From Meandrina meandrites (taxonomy: Eukaryota > Cnidaria > Anthozoa > Scleractinia > Meandrinidae): a DNA stretch of 64,000 nucleotides. Positions 1 through 14,800 of this stretch are shown here, in pieces. The stretch covers positions 22,900,937 to 22,964,936 of the forward strand of contig OY855905.1 in the NCBI GenBank assembly GCA_963693305.1, read 5' to 3'. Numbering within the stretch: the first letter of the stretch is position 1; each line of letters opens with the position of its first letter. The notes under the pieces were generated by a model. That model was not told the DNA's origin. It made no database searches and saw only the letters and a program-made list of their open reading frames with translations. Both the position numbers and the translations under genes were made by a program.

Positions 1-235
1 ATCCCACATGTATTATTTCCGACCTACCTTTAACACGCAAACATTATGCATATTTCACACAGGAAATTAGAACAGAAAGTTAATTTTAAGACAGTGAAAA
101 CAAGCCTCAAAATGTTACAAATATAATTGAAGGAATTGTTTCCGCAGTTTGCGACCACACGTACTGTAATAGATATCGCTAGATATAAAGCATGACACTA
201 AGTGAAACATTAACTCAATTCAAACACCAACGTAC

Positions 236-694
236 CGTGCAAGCAGCGCGATCGGAAACTCCTTTTCCCCATCCAAACATCTGCATGAGACGATAAACCG
301 AAGCCACCTTGCAACGTAGTTGCCTTTCAAACTTAGAGTAGTGCAGTGTATCGGCCCCTCTGATGTCTGCTATAGCTGAGGCGGAAACAATTGGGAACGC
401 ACCTCCGTACATCGATCCCGAAGGGATCAAGAAGTCTTGATACGTGCGGAAGGCGTCCGGGTTGATCGGCCTTTGACTGTGCGCCGAAACCATGTCTTCC
501 AATTCTCCTCGCAGAATGTCATCAGCGAGGGCCAAGGAAACTCTCTGTCGCATCTTGAGGCCACGAACATCGCGGACTACTTCATCGGGAGATCGACCAG
601 CTCGCCCGACCGTCCGTGAGCGTGGTGGGGCGCTCCACCGCTTCGAAGCTTCCACTTGGGTTTTTGTGGTCCTTGGCGTTACAGTAGTTGACAT
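236..694 (-). CDS. Adducin-like protein, first coding exon (partial gene)
   Basis: This exon encodes the first 153 residues of an adducin-family protein. Adducins are membrane-skeleton proteins that cap actin and link it to spectrin, and their head is a catalytically inactive class II aldolase fold. The match is the start of the head: RGADTLHYSKFERQLRCK followed by VYRLMQMFGWGKG (FGWGKG is residues 140-145), as in adducin where this leads into the aldolase core. The chosen ATG is at 694 (MSTTVTPRTTK). The frame is open upstream of it but has no earlier ATG. The exon ends in phase 0 at 236, followed by a GTACGT donor. The 235 bases left of it show no further exon, so the gene runs off the window. 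The N-terminal ~50 residues are basic and low complexity. Another aldolase-domain protein is possible but less likely, because the LRGSD-type adducin motif is present. Confidence 0.8.
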
Positions 695-1902
695 GCTGAA
701 AATCGAGTTACACAAACCATAAGAACGTTTAAAAAGGCAAATTGATCTGAAGCTTGAGCTTTAGTCTCTTTGTATTGGGACTAAATCGCGCGATCTGCGG
801 AAAATCAAATTTGTTCTTAGTGATCGCACGTATTAGATCTCCACCTTGCTCGCTAAATTACCTCGGGTGTACTAATATAAACGCGAAAAAAGACACGCAA
901 ATCCTATTTTGTTTAAACAGCCAGTCTTAAAAGATAAATACCCTGCTGAGTTAAAATCCAGCGACTTGATATTGAAAGTGAAAATAACAACTGCGAAGCA
1001 TGCACCGAATCTTAAATGTTATAAGAAAAAATACATATTAATAAATTTCGCGACCAACCTGTTGGGACTTCACTTCCACAACAATGACTTCTTTAAGCAT
1101 GTGACTCAGTAAACACGCCTGTTATGAGCCTTTATGGCTAATGTCTGTTGTTTCTATTCACTGGTCCTTGGAATATTAAAATCAGCTTCATTTATATGCC
1201 GACACGCACCCACGTTCTGAATAAATATTAGGTTGTTTTGCATGCATCCAGTAGTCGAGGTCAGCGACCGTGACCTCGTTTTGAAAGTTATTGTCCAGAA
1301 TGTTTCATTTCACTTTGACAGCTTGCTTGATGCGCTTTTCTGGAAAGTAATCTGCGGAAATAAATGACATATTGTTTTTTTTTTTCTGAGGAGAAAAAAA
1401 GAGAGAGCACTCAGCATGACTTCGTCCTTCGTCCGCCATTTTGATTTCGTAATTGAGCACGCGCAAAGCAATTTCGTTCTTAGTCTTCCTCCATATTTTT
1501 GGATCTACATTTTGGATATTCATTTTGGTTTATTTCAAGAGCAAAACAAAATTTCTCGAGCTCAACAGAACATTATTGCCTAAATACTATGCCCAGTTTC
1601 CCTATGCAAATATTGGACTTTGCTTCGGCTGCACTTATTTGGCCACACGCCCAGAGCCACACGTGAAAACCTCGAGAAAGAACAGTGGTATTTACATGAA
1701 GAATATCACTTCTCCTCTGCATCTGCTGACTGCCATTGTAGTCATATCACTGGCGCCGCCAACTTTCTCGGAAAGGTGGAGGAAAATCGGTACCTCTGTC
1801 GAGAACTGATAGTTGGCTTTTATTCACATCCTTGGATATTTTCTGGGCTTTGCCCTGTTGATTACCAATCATTAATATTACATTACCCCACCTTTTAAGA
1901 AA
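695..1902. other. Divergent intergenic region between adducin and AUP1
   Basis: This 1.2-kb spacer between two head-to-head start codons should hold both promoters and 5' UTRs. No clear TATA box or named element was recognised. A short open frame at 1305-1439 (-) begins in a good ATGGCGGAC context, but it encodes only 44 codons of low-complexity peptide and was not called. Confidence 0.5.
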
Positions 1903-4900
1903 ATGGCTTTGAATTCAGGGCTAACGGACCTTTTCTACCACAACAGGTAAGCTCTCCATAAAGTATTTATAATTTCGTTCCCCACAGGCCACAGAAAGCT
2001 ATTAACGAGCAATTTATTGCATAATTAGGCCTTTTTAAACAGTAATTAAGAGCTGACAAGTAGTAAATAGAGATTTATGTTTCTAAACAATTTACTATGT
2101 AGCCATATGTAATAAGGTTTGATTCCTATTCAGGAAATTGTAATCTGTAGTTTTGTTTTGTCAAGAAATAATTATAAGACAAGATATATCTGAAGATTAA
2201 TGGCAAATCACTTGATTCCCGTTGAACAAACACATTAGGGACTCATTCACAATATGAGAGACTTTCCCCTCTTCTCCAACTGTATGTTGTTTTTCCACAA
2301 CAAATATGCAATTTTGAAGTTTGGTCAGTGGATAGAAGCTGGTCCCTGAGAGAGCTTTATTATATGTCTACCTCTTTCTCATGATGAGACTCAGGGCAAC
2401 ACTCTTTCTCCAGGCATACATGTAACACCTTCAACAATATAATGAATATATGATAGACATATATGACCTATATTCATATGTCTTTCATATATTCATTACA
2501 TCATCCACTCCATCTGCAGGATATTAGAACCTACAATTGACCTGCTCCCAATATATCAAGGCTTCATAGCTCAATTGGTAGAGCTATGCACCAGTATCTC
2601 GTTGGCCATGGGTTCAAATCCCATTGTAGCCTTGAAATTTTATGAGGTTAAATATATTATTTAACTTGGTTAACGTCTAGGAGCTAATTGTGGCTGTTCT
2701 ATAGTTGTCTGGCGTTAGCTTGGCATTAGCATGGCGTTGGCGTGGCGTGGCGTTTATTAGCGTACTTTGGCGGGTGGGCAATTTCCTATGCATGGCCTTT
2801 TACTTCCAGTCAAGGTGCTGCGGGCAACTTCCGGTGCACTCGTGGTCAGCGGTTACCTGTAGCGTTGTTATGTGTGTGCCGTTGCACGTGCTAGTAGTTT
2901 CACTGAGCCACGTAGCTTCACTGAGTTACTGAGTTTAGTGCTCGAGGCGTTCTGGCTTACTTCGAATAGTTTTTTTTTTCCACTGAATTCCTCATTCAGT
3001 GTGACGGGTGCTGGGAATGGGGCTGGGTGTGGCGGGCGGGGCTCGTGGCTGGGTTGTGGCTAGGGCAGGCTTTTGGGGTGTTCTTGCTACCTGGGTTTGG
3101 GGTCGGCAGCTCCAGCCCCCAGGTTCCTAGGCACCCAACCTCCATGTGCGACACAGGCGTTAATTCAGGCTAAAAAATGCAATTGCTTTACAGTGGAACC
3201 CCGCCTTACGGCCACCTCGTTAATACGGCCACCTCGTTATTACGGCCACTATTTTTTGTCCCGGCAAAATGGCCATACATTTTCTTATAATAAAACCCTG
3301 TTAATGCGGCTACCCCGTTAATACGGCCAACGGCCACATTCTGAAATCCCAAACTATACAATCCTTTATAATATTACCCCGCTAATACGGCCACTCAAAC
3401 CAAATATCCATTAATAATTTACCAAACGAAACAAATACAACAGTACTTGAGAAACAATATTGAATGATATTATTATATTCAAAACGCCCGTGGATCTCTT
3501 TGAGCTTTTCTCCTCTTTGTGAACATCTCTTACAGAAAGATTGTTATCAAGGTCTAACAGATTTGATAGCATTTTGATGTGCCTCTGTTTAGAAGTGCAA
3601 TTATGATATGTATCTGTCAAGATGTCACTTGAAGTAGACCAGTCATGAAATTTGACCCTACCCCATTTATACGGCCACCCCGCTAATACGGCCAAATTCC
3701 CATGGCCCGTTGGTGGCCGTATTAACGGGGTTCCACTGTAATTGCTTACACACTGCAAGGATCATTTCATTCATTTCACCTTCAACAATGTTATATTATG
3801 GCTAACGTGATCTATTAGTGTATCCTTTATTAAAGTGTTGACAAGTACAAAGCAGACATAATTATTTGAGTGATGAAATATGGGAACTTAACGTGCCCAT
3901 AACCCCTTCCCCCCAAAAAAAATTGTGCAAAAAACATTTGCATTCCTCTGAGCAGAATGCCGAAAAAATGTTTGAGTGATAGTGAGTTATAGAAAACTTG
4001 GCTTATTGTTCATATTTGTTATGAAAATGTAAATAAAAGTTATGAAACGAAACAACTTAATAAGTAATTTGTAATTTTTCAGACTGCCAGATGGTGGGGC
4101 ACTACTGCTTCTCTTGCTGTACATCCCATGTGGTCTCTTTCTTGTAATATTTAGAATCTTTTTTGGACTTCAGCTCATTCTGTTATTGTCGATTTTACCT
4201 AAAGAGATGTTAGTGAGAAGGTAAGAAATAGTAGGTGACCTAAAAAAAATACCCATAATGTTAATTCCTGAAGCATCAAAGAATGCTAAATCACCATCAT
4301 TAGTCCTTTAGATGCCATGTTGAAAATTTTTAAAAATGTAAGCTGTAACTCGAGCCAATTTGAATTGTTAAGCACAATTCCCAGCTTGGCAATTTGAACA
4401 AAGCCTGTTGCTAATTTCTCGCCATCTGTTGATAAACAGTCGACCATGGAGCAATTATTTTCTGTTTCTTTGAAACAGAGCTGATATTACCTTGTTTTAT
4501 ATGGCAAAATGAAAACCGGAACTTGGCACCTTGTTCAAACAAATTTGAATTGAAAGTTGCAAGTTGGTTAGATCAAACTGTCAATCAGTGTTGGAGCATT
4601 GCGCCGCAATGTTGCAGAGTTCCTATCAAAAGAACATTCGGTTTGACTGTAATTCTGAATAAAATGCATAAAGCTCAACACAAATGAAAAGCATATTTTA
4701 TTTAAACTTGCTGCTGCTGCTAATTTTTGTCAGAAATCAGTTATTGAGAATTTACATTCTTTGGCAAGACGCTTCAAGTGGGGAGGAAAGTCATGATCTC
4801 AGGTTACTATTAATTAAACCTTTCAGTTAATTCAAGTAAGCTCAACTGGTGTTTCCGTGTTGTGTTGTAGGATTGTTTTTAGAGTGTCCTGTACTATACT

Positions 4901-7900
4901 AGGCATTGCTGTCACCCAAGAGGGAGGTGAAAATTATGTTAAAGGCCAACACAAGGTATCAGCAACATTATCCATAATGATTGTAAATTGATTAGCATAC
5001 CAATTTCTCACAAAGGCTTTTTAACACCCAGGCTTACAGATGTTTCAATAAGTGCCAGTTGCCGGTGGTCTACCACTGCCAACAGGGTCTCTTACCACTG
5101 TCTGTAAAGATTTTACTTATTAAAAAATAAAAAAATTATAATTATAATAAAATAGCAACACAATTTAAACACATCAACAATGATGAAGGTATCCAAATTG
5201 GACCTCTTCGCATCTTAAAAAGTAGAAGTTTGTTAAAAAATAATCCTGCTTTGTTGCTAATAAAAAACATTCAACTACAGCACACATTTGATGCCTAGAA
5301 TGCTGGAAATTGCCTTCTTGAGCCTCTAGATTTCAAGTTTTTCTGGGGGGAAAGGGATGAAAGACCCCCCCCCCCCCCCCCCCGCCCTAGAGGAAAGGGG
5401 CCCCTTTTGTGGTCACATCTACCCACTCCTCCCTTGACAGCGCTTATGACAAATGTTATTGAAACCCCTGGGCTTACAAACTGCTCATAGTAACTACATT
5501 GTAAATTCAGTTCTATCATTGATTACTCATTTTAGTCAGGAAATTGACTGACACTTTTGGACCTCCTGCACTCTCCCACTTCACTGTTAGTAGTAAATAA
5601 TTTCTCCAAGTCCGAGTAAATGTGTTTCAATTTTATCTTTGTAGACCTACATTATCATTACTAATTAACAATTTTACAAGTCAAGTCAAATCTTAGAAAT
5701 GTCCCGAGCAGGATAATAACACCTCAAATTTTTTTTCAAATTTTGTTATTTCAGGTTGTCGTCAGCAATCATGTGACAGCCTTAGATAATGTTGCTATTG
5801 AAACTGTTCTTCCAAGTGTTATGGTATGCCCTGTCATGGGTTACATGACTTAATAAATATGAAATCTTTGATTTATAATTTATTTAATGAATAAACAGTA
5901 ATAATTTTTTTCTTATCATTATTATTACCAGGTATGTTAAATTTATACTAATTAACTGTATTAAAAACTTGTTAAGATAGTAAAGCTAGCAAAGAAGAAG
6001 ACACACTCGCAGAAATCAAACCTATTGAATACATATCGGGGTATTGTAGTACTACTGACGGGGCCTATTGTTATACACTCCAAGGCTGCTGCCTAACGGG
6101 CGCCCGGTCGCCTGGGGCGCCTAAGTTACGAGTGCGGGCGACTAAATTTTTGTTCAAGGAGCCCGGATGGGCGCCTAAGCATAGATTTTCCATTTTCATC
6201 TAATGACTTCAATTTCCTTGTAACTTTGTTCCACTGGCGTAAGATATATCCCGTTCAAAACAATAAGTGCTTCATTTCAAAACGGAAATACTAAAATTGT
6301 GCATAATCGAGATAATTTTAGCGTATAAATACGTAACGTGCCTTTGCAAAATTCGGCAACTTCGAAAACCATTTATTTTTGACTGTTTAGGACTGGGACT
6401 GACTCCCAAATATGGAATGAAGAATGAGTAGCATTATGGGCTGCTTCACGTTTCGTTCGCTACGTTGATGTTTTGGAGGAGTTTATAGTGAATTTGAAGT
6501 AAACATTTACGGATACAAAAGTGAAATCAATCTCCTGGCCATCCATGCATCAGGTCTGATCATGACAATTTTAACCTGCAAAAGCTTTCAACAAAACCTT
6601 TTCAACAAGCCTAAAATAATGTGCAGAATGTTTTGATGTTACACTTACGAATTACTGTAATTAAGCTTATTATTTAACCAGATTTAACTCAAACTTTTAT
6701 TTTTTCACTTTAGAGAACGCTTCATTTCTGTGACATTCTTATCAGCTACCGCTTTTTGTGGATCAAGTTTGTTTGTTTGTTCATTCGAACTGTTTCGTGT
6801 TTTATCTCGGTTATTGAACCGTGACAAGGAGAACATTACTCTTGAAAAGAATGTGCTAGAAAACTTTGCTGAAAACAGTCTGAATAACATGAATTGTTTT
6901 TAAAACTACTAAAATCTATTGTATAAGCAACTCAATTGATAAGCCTAGAAACTTTTTTTATTTTCACAACTTAATTTTTCTGGTCTATTTTTGACAACTG
7001 ATTATGAAATGTAGATAAGATCAGAATTTAATTAAAGTGTTTACACAGGTGTTTTTGACTTTTTGTTACCTTTGCCTTAACCTTCAAACAGACCTGCTAA
7101 ATTGTAATCTTGGTTCTGTTAAAGCTGTATTACTAACAATAATTCAAGTTCTTTAGTGAGCTTGCTGTGCAAAAGTGAAATAATAATTTTGCTGCTTCAT
7201 GCTTCACTGATTTTGCTTCAAAACTTTGGATGTTCAAAACTCCTTTAAACATTGTTTTATTTTGTTCTGCACATTTTTAACTTACTTTATCCAACATTCA
7301 TCACAATCTTGTCCGAAGGAGTTTTCTGTTTACGTGCAAAGGCTCTAATGACAAAACAAAATGTGTGTGCTGTGGAAGGGCCCGGGAGGGGGGGGGGGGG
7401 GCAGCTGCTCCCCAGACCCCTCCCCTAGATGTGTTTTTTTCTTCTACCCCACCCCCTCCCCCGAGGATCGACCGTGGCAACTTTTAGGCTGGGCTCCTAA
7501 AGTAATGGCTTGGGCTCCTAACTTTTGATGTTAGGAGCCCGAAGGGCTCCTTAGAAATCTTCTTAGGCAGCAGCCTTGCACTCAGGTGAATATATTACCT
7601 AACGGTACTTTTAGTTTTTCTTTTTACAAACTGAGTATTCTAACTTATAGATGAACAGAATGCTCAAATTTACCTACACGTCTCAATGGTACAGCTACAT
7701 TTAATAGTTTCTATTGAGTTTTTATTAAAATATTTAAAGATGACATGCTAACACTTTCAATGTGCTTTTTTCTCAGCCATATGGCAGGTATGATTGCCCA
7801 TGGCTAATTAAGTGGCTCCTAGGATATGAAGACTTAAGAGACAACAAAGACAGAGAAAACACAGATAACAAGATGAAAGAATACTTACATGGTAAAAAAA

Positions 7901-10900
7901 CATATGGTTAATAATAATAAGCTAGGGTGCTTAATATTAAGATGTCTTTGAAACAAATGCTATATTTATTTAAAGCTCATCACCAATAGATGAGCTTGGG
8001 GAAGGTGCCTAATGAAAGTGGGTGGTGGTTCCAAGTGAAATACAAGCCTTGAGTAGGGCATATCCAACCCACCAGGCAACCACCCACGTCAGGCACTGTC
8101 ACTTTGATAAGATCAGTGGGGATACTTACCAACCCTATACCTACCAGGTCCACTGATAAGGGAGGGAGGGTGAGGGAATAAACAGTAGCACAAACCCTCA
8201 TATCAGAGCATGAAACAACTGCACAACCTTGCACTGCTGGAATGCACAACATGTCCCGGGGGGGGGGGGGGGTACTCCCCTAAATTTAGGATAGGGGTGT
8301 GCCGCGAACGTTCTCAAACCCTGACCCTATCTAAGGATAAAGAAAACGAAAATTAATACCCTTTCTAAGGCCCAAACCTGAAAATTGACACCCTATTCAA
8401 GGGGAGGAGAAGTATTGCGTGACGACTCAAATAACGGCTAACTGCGCACGGCAAAGCTCAAATCTTTCAAAATTGCTTTGTTAATACTTAATGAGGGATA
8501 GTTCCGTTTTAACAGACAATTTTTTTCGTTTAGCTGGGCGTTTATTTGAGCTGATAGAATTTAGCTACCCTATCTAAGGATCACGCCGGGAACACAATGC
8601 CAAAAGGAACAAAAGTGATACCCTATTTAAGGACCGAAATAAGGCATGAAAAAGACTAATTCTGATCAGTTAATGGAACACTATACACTATGAGTATGTA
8701 TATTGGCACCATACACTTGTCAAGACAAATCTTATTTTCATCATTCTTTTGTGGCATTACGTTGTACCATGCCAAAGTTTTCTGCTCCCACTTTATAGAT
8801 TCTGACATTTTAGATAAATCAAATTTAATGGAAGCCATAAGAAAGTACTATAAAGATGTCAAAAGTTAAAAATACTGTTGTCCTAATCAGTCATAATCAA
8901 TGGTAAAATAGGGTTGATGCTGATTAAAATTAAATAAAAAATGTAAAACACTTCTGTCACTTAGCTGACCTTCATCAGTTAAAAAAAACCATACCTGATA
9001 ACTGATGAAGGCCACTGTAAGAAGTGATTAAAACATCTTTTTTAATAATCAGCGTCAACCAGGGCTATTTTATTTTGCCAAGTAAGCGATACTGATTTAA
9101 TTAATTCTTACTTTACTTTATTTTTAAGAGTCTAGTCTTCCTCTGCTAGCATTTCCAGAAGAGCAAATCACTAATGGAAAAAGAGGCCTTCTAAAGTTCA
9201 AGTACGTAAAATAAAGGAAACCTTTGCTCTTAAAACAGTTTTTCACAAAATTGTTGCTGGAAATTTAGTCTAGACTGAACTTAGTTGCAGAAAAAGGAAG
9301 AATTTTTATTAATGGTTGCAAAACAATGGATTCAAAATTATATCCTATTCAATGATATTTTGTTCTTCATGTTGCAGCCCATGGTGTTTTCAGTTCAGCA
9401 GCACTGTATTGCCTGTAAGTCATCCTGTTTGAAGCATTATAGAAATGTGTAGTTTCATAAATTGCCCATACCTCCCCCACAGAAGGGATTTTTCTTAAGT
9501 CCCCCCTCACCCGTCTGGAAATTCCAATTAAGCTTCAAACATTTCCTTGAAGTTTTTGGCTTTTGAGGCACCTCCCCCCACCACTCCCAGGAATTTCCAA
9601 TCCTTCCTGTGGGGGGGGGGGGGGGTATAGACATTTTCTGGAACCATACAATAAAAGCTCTTAACCATACATGTAGATTAAAAAATTCTTATTGGCGAAC
9701 TTTCTGATTGGTTCTCTGAGCATCTATCTGTTAAATAATTGGAGCACGATAATGTGGGTGCCAAACCACAGACCAATATTTGATTTAAACTTTTCAAATT
9801 GGATCTCTCAAATGATAGACACCCACACCATTTGCACGTCATTTACATTCACTTAATATTGAGTTCTGTCCTTCTATTTTCCTACTGTTTTTAAAACTGA
9901 CATTTATAACAATTAAACTCACTGATTTTTTTCACATAATTGCTACCATTGACACTGAAAAATGGGCAAATTGTATCAAATTTATTTGATTTTTTATCTC
10001 AATAGAAAAGTTTGTAATTAATGTGTTGATGGTAATAAAACAATAATGTTGTTTGATGTCATTCTTGCAGATTTTAATCTCAGTAAGACGTCCTCATATT
10101 ATCCAGATACCTCCTGTGAGTTAACAAGTTGCTTTTGATTTTCAAGTTAAATAAAAAAAATCCCCAGGTTTTTAAGCACACACTAGTTGTTGCCAGCCAA
10201 AGGTTGAAAGAGGTTTGGAAGAATCTTCTGCCTGTTGTATGTCCTTGTTATCATATAAAAAAACTGTTTTAATTTATGTAGGGAGTTAGTCTGAAGTGTC
10301 AGATGTCCTCTCTCCTCATCCCCGCCCCTCCTCTGGGGGGTGAGGAAGAGAGGACAGCTGACACTTCAGACTAGCATGGAGTCAGAGTGATACTAAATTT
10401 AGCTGTTTCAAGATACATGCTGCACTAAGTTTTTATTGTACAAGAAGTGGCCTAGTTCAACACCTCTCTTGTTATTCTGTCTTACTATACATTACATTAA
10501 TTGGCAGCAAAAAAGTCAGATTGAACCATAGTGAAAAGAAAGGAATGGTTATGAAGCTCAGCACACTTCAAAGGAGCAAACAAAGAATGCAAAGATTTAA
10601 TTATGGAAGGACCGCAACCATGCACAATCTTTTGTTTTGTGTTAGTTGCTCAGACAGAAGTAAACACCTATTGTATGGTATTTTATGCACAGACAAGGCC
10701 AAAAAACAAAAACAAAAACAAAGAACGTTGGACATCAAGCTCCCTAACCATTCCGCTTTATTAACTTTGATCAAGCAAATCATACACTGCAGTGTACCCT
10801 TGCTACATATACCACTCCAAAGTAAGTTGACAGTCCCTCAAGCCTTCATTCCAGAGACTCAAGACTTAAGACTCGATCCCCAAGTTTCGAGTCTTGAGTC

Positions 10901-11788
10901 GAGAAAACTAAATAATGAGCTTGTCGCTTGACTGATCTCTCGAGGAATAAATTGCACAAATGGGCTGAGGTCTTGAGACTTGAACTTCGAGGGACTCGAC
11001 CTTTGAGTCTCGAGGATCAAGTCTCAAGTGTCAACTTACTTTTGAGCAGCACTGTAACTCCCAATAGAAAGTTGTTTTAAAAAAAATATGTCAAAAGATA
11101 GGTCTAATCTGTGATGGATTTACTAACAAGTTTTCTGCATATTTGGTAGCATGTTTTAGAAAGTGGATGGTGGCAAGATTTGTTGTGGACTATGTTTGTT
11201 CCATACACACTTTATCACATCAGGTTAGTACAGTCTGCATAATACATTCAAGCAGATAAGTGGCATTCACACATAAGTTGCACCCCTGTTTTGGATTATG
11301 ATATTTTGTGGGTGAAAAAGATACAGATCTGTTATCTGTTATGTAGTCTACATTTTTCTTGTTCTCCCAAACATTACCTTGTGTATCTTTAGCAAGAGAA
11401 GCACAAATTAAAATTTTTTCAAATTCTGAAAAAAAAAATTATTCAATTTAATTAACTAATAAATATTTTTGATCATTACAGAAGGTATGAATTCTTTCAC
11501 CTGCAGGGTACTTCCTCCAGTAGAATCCAAGTCAGATGATTATTGTAGTGATATACAGAAGGTATGTTCCTCATATTTGTCACAGGGTACATATCCTGTA
11601 CATATCCTGACTTAGGCTACAGTGTAGAACTCAGTTTTCAAAGCCGTCATTCCAATTAAAGCTTATGAACTTTATAACATTGTTCTTTTTGATTGATTGG
11701 TTGATTGATTGATCGATCAAACAATTTGATAGGTCAATTTATTAATTGACTGACAGTCAATTAATAAATTATTAATTGACTGACTGAC

Positions 11789-11855
<67 letters not shown>

Positions 11856-14800
11856 CTGACTAACTAACTGGATTGATAGCTTAAGTTATCGATAGGTAAA
11901 TTGCCTGGTAGTGATGCCTTCTTGAGGTTCAGTGTTATTTTGATTGATCAAACCTGTAGTGAATCTTTTGAGCAGATATGATAGTTCAAACTAAGGTAAT
12001 ACAAACTTTATCAAGTGGCAGATGGAAAAGAATGCATTGATCACCACTATGTTAATATTATTATCGTAACTTCCTTTATCTTGTTGTAGCACATGGCCGG
12101 TGTTCTTGGAGTGACAGCTACAAGTTTTACAGCTCAAGATGTAAATGAATTAATAAAGCAAGCAGGTATACAATAATATCTCTACACTGTTGTCATACAA
12201 AAAGCGCACTTAAAAATTGAGTTTTCTCTGTAAGGAGTTTTCCCAACTTTTTGGGGGTCAACTTAACTGTATTTACATGTAGTTTTGATTTCAACTGATA
12301 TTAATGTTCCAAAAATAATTGTTTTATAAGAAACGCTCAAAAGAATTACAATATTTGAGCCCCCCAGCTGTTTTTGTTGACAAGTATTGGCTCATATGTA
12401 CCATTCCCTGTTAATCAATCAAAACTCAGGAATTGCAATATACCATTGCTAGTTTTTAATAATATGTTTTTTATTATATTATACTATGAGAGAAAATTAC
12501 AATCGGCGAGATATATTTAGTATGTAATTTGTTTCTATCAAAAATTAACATTGATTTTAGAGAAAATTATATTATACAGAATCTGCCCATTAATAATAAA
12601 GTAATGAATATAACTTAATCTGACTTGTAGCTCAAAAAAGGACCCAATCTCAGGAAGTCCAAAATGGCAGCACCCCTCCTAACCATGGCTCTAGTGCAAG
12701 TCCCAACACAAGACTCATGCAAATGGTACAACAAGTAAAGGAAGTGTTACCCCAAGTTCCATCTCCATCCATAGCAAGAGACCTGAGTAAGTTATGAGAT
12801 TTGTTATCTCAGCCATGTCCATACTCCTTGAACTAGATTTGATTTACTGGTAATGCGAGTGCTAATCAAAGGGACTTGAGAAGCAAGATGTCTCATTGAT
12901 GCGCTACTTAAGTCCACTTTCTACATTGCATAGCGTGAAGCAGCTAGGAATCATAGCTACCCAATGAATTGGATGCTAGTTCTTTTAAACATTTTGTATT
13001 GATACTTGCACGATATAAGTTAATTTTATTATCTTCATTATTTTAGCTTCTTGCTAGTATTTTGATGATATTTTTATCCCTCAATTTTATTAGTAACAAT
13101 TGTTATAATTTTTTAATGAAAGGTCGAACACATTGTGTTGACACAACCATCACCAATATTCTGGAAGGAAGAGTCAGTTATGTACCCGAGAAAGACAGAT
13201 CTGTGGCCAAGTCATCTTGTGATGGTAATAGAAGTACCCCTTTGGGATTTTCTAAAGAGGTGGGCATCTTAAGCTTTTTTAGTGCTAAGCTCAGAATAAT
13301 GAATGAACTTTATTTAACACAGTAATGATTCCATGTCTTTTTTTAATGAGTTTATTTTTCAGTATAAACACAAGCCTTGACGTGAGTGTGCTATACACAG
13401 GAAAATCAGGTCATGAGTGGGGCATTCACACTATTGCATCATGATAATTATAATGCTATCCTGACCATACATTAAGTATCTTTTTTGTCCCATGCCCCTT
13501 GAGCTTGCACATGCAGCTTTTAATTATTATTTTTTTATAGGTACTAGACAGACAACTAAAAAAATACTTGGTACAGCTTTCATTTGATTACTAACTTAAG
13601 ACTTGTTAATGTTTTCACTCCTCTCTGTCTGCCTTTTGAGTCTGCAATAAATGATGGTATACATATTTGCTTGGCTCTAGTCGAAAGTCATTCTCAGATC
13701 AGTTTTTTTTTCTTACCTGACAATGCAACCTTTGGTTTCATTGTTGCATGAGAAATTTTCATTATTGTAGCAGGTCTTGTAAACTTGTAATTCTACTGTT
13801 CCTCTAGTGTAGCACTTGCTATTGTTTCAATGGGGCTAGGGGCATTGTTCCTGTTGTTTGTTCTATTGTTCTCTCAAAGGGCAGCAAGCCATTCATGTGA
13901 GACCTTGCGAGAGCTGCTACACGGCCTGATATTTTGACTGTACAAAATCAAATTCAAGAGAAAAAATGTTACCCTTAATCATATTTCAAACTTTTCTTGA
14001 AAACCGTGAACTAAGAAATAGCCTTAGTAAAAAAATTCCTGGTGTGTTTGCATCTAAGGTTTTTTGGTAGGAAAAATTTGTTGATTCCAGAACAAAGTTA
14101 TATTGTTAAATGTGCAACAGTTTTCCAGCTGTTTGATCAGATCTAGCCTCCTATTAGCAGACATCCATTGGGCTTGTCACACGTTCCAAGAAAAGATTGC
14201 ATTACAAGCCTTGCGTGATGAGTAAAGATTGGCTCAGACTATTTTCTCTTTTCTTCCAGACAACAGCAACCAAACCACAAACAATAACATTTTCACGCAG
14301 TCCAGATGAAAGGCAAAAACTTCTTAATCAAAGAAAGAAAGAAATGTTGGAGAAAGCAAGAAGGTAAAAACGACTCTCTTAAGATAATTTACAAATTGAT
14401 ACACACCGTATTTTCTCAATTTAATGCCGGACCCCGATTAAACGCCGGCCTCGTATAAACACCGGGTAAAAACGTTTGTTTTTAAAATAAATGCTGGGGG
14501 TGTTTAATCGAGGGCCCGGCGTTAATTTGCATTCGAACCACCAACTTGCTTTTCTCATATTAAATAGTACTACTGCGACATACTAGCATGCTATAGAATT
14601 TTGATAATCTTAAAAACGTTTATGCGGAACTTAAAACTTTGTACCCATACTTGCTCCTATTTTTAAATATTCTTTGCATTTTCTCTGCCACATATCCTGA
14701 TTTGCAACATTCATGTGCTGTATATAACGCTGTTATTTTTGGTAATAATAATCTCCAAAGACTCAGGGACAGTTTGCCAGGGCGGTACGAAGGGAAAACT

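Noticed and set aside
1305..1439. Short minus frame starting MADEGRSHAE in a good start context
   Set aside because: Only 44 codons, low complexity, no splice partner found; ATGGCGGAC is common in 5' UTRs of animal genes.
1453..1898. Plus frames of 118 and 92 codons upstream of AUP1
   Set aside because: No domain, overlapping in two frames, and lie in the AUP1 promoter/5' UTR.
2560..2632. Functional tRNA-Thr gene
   Set aside because: Anticodon stem is poorly paired and position 33 is C; better explained as a tRNA-derived repeat.
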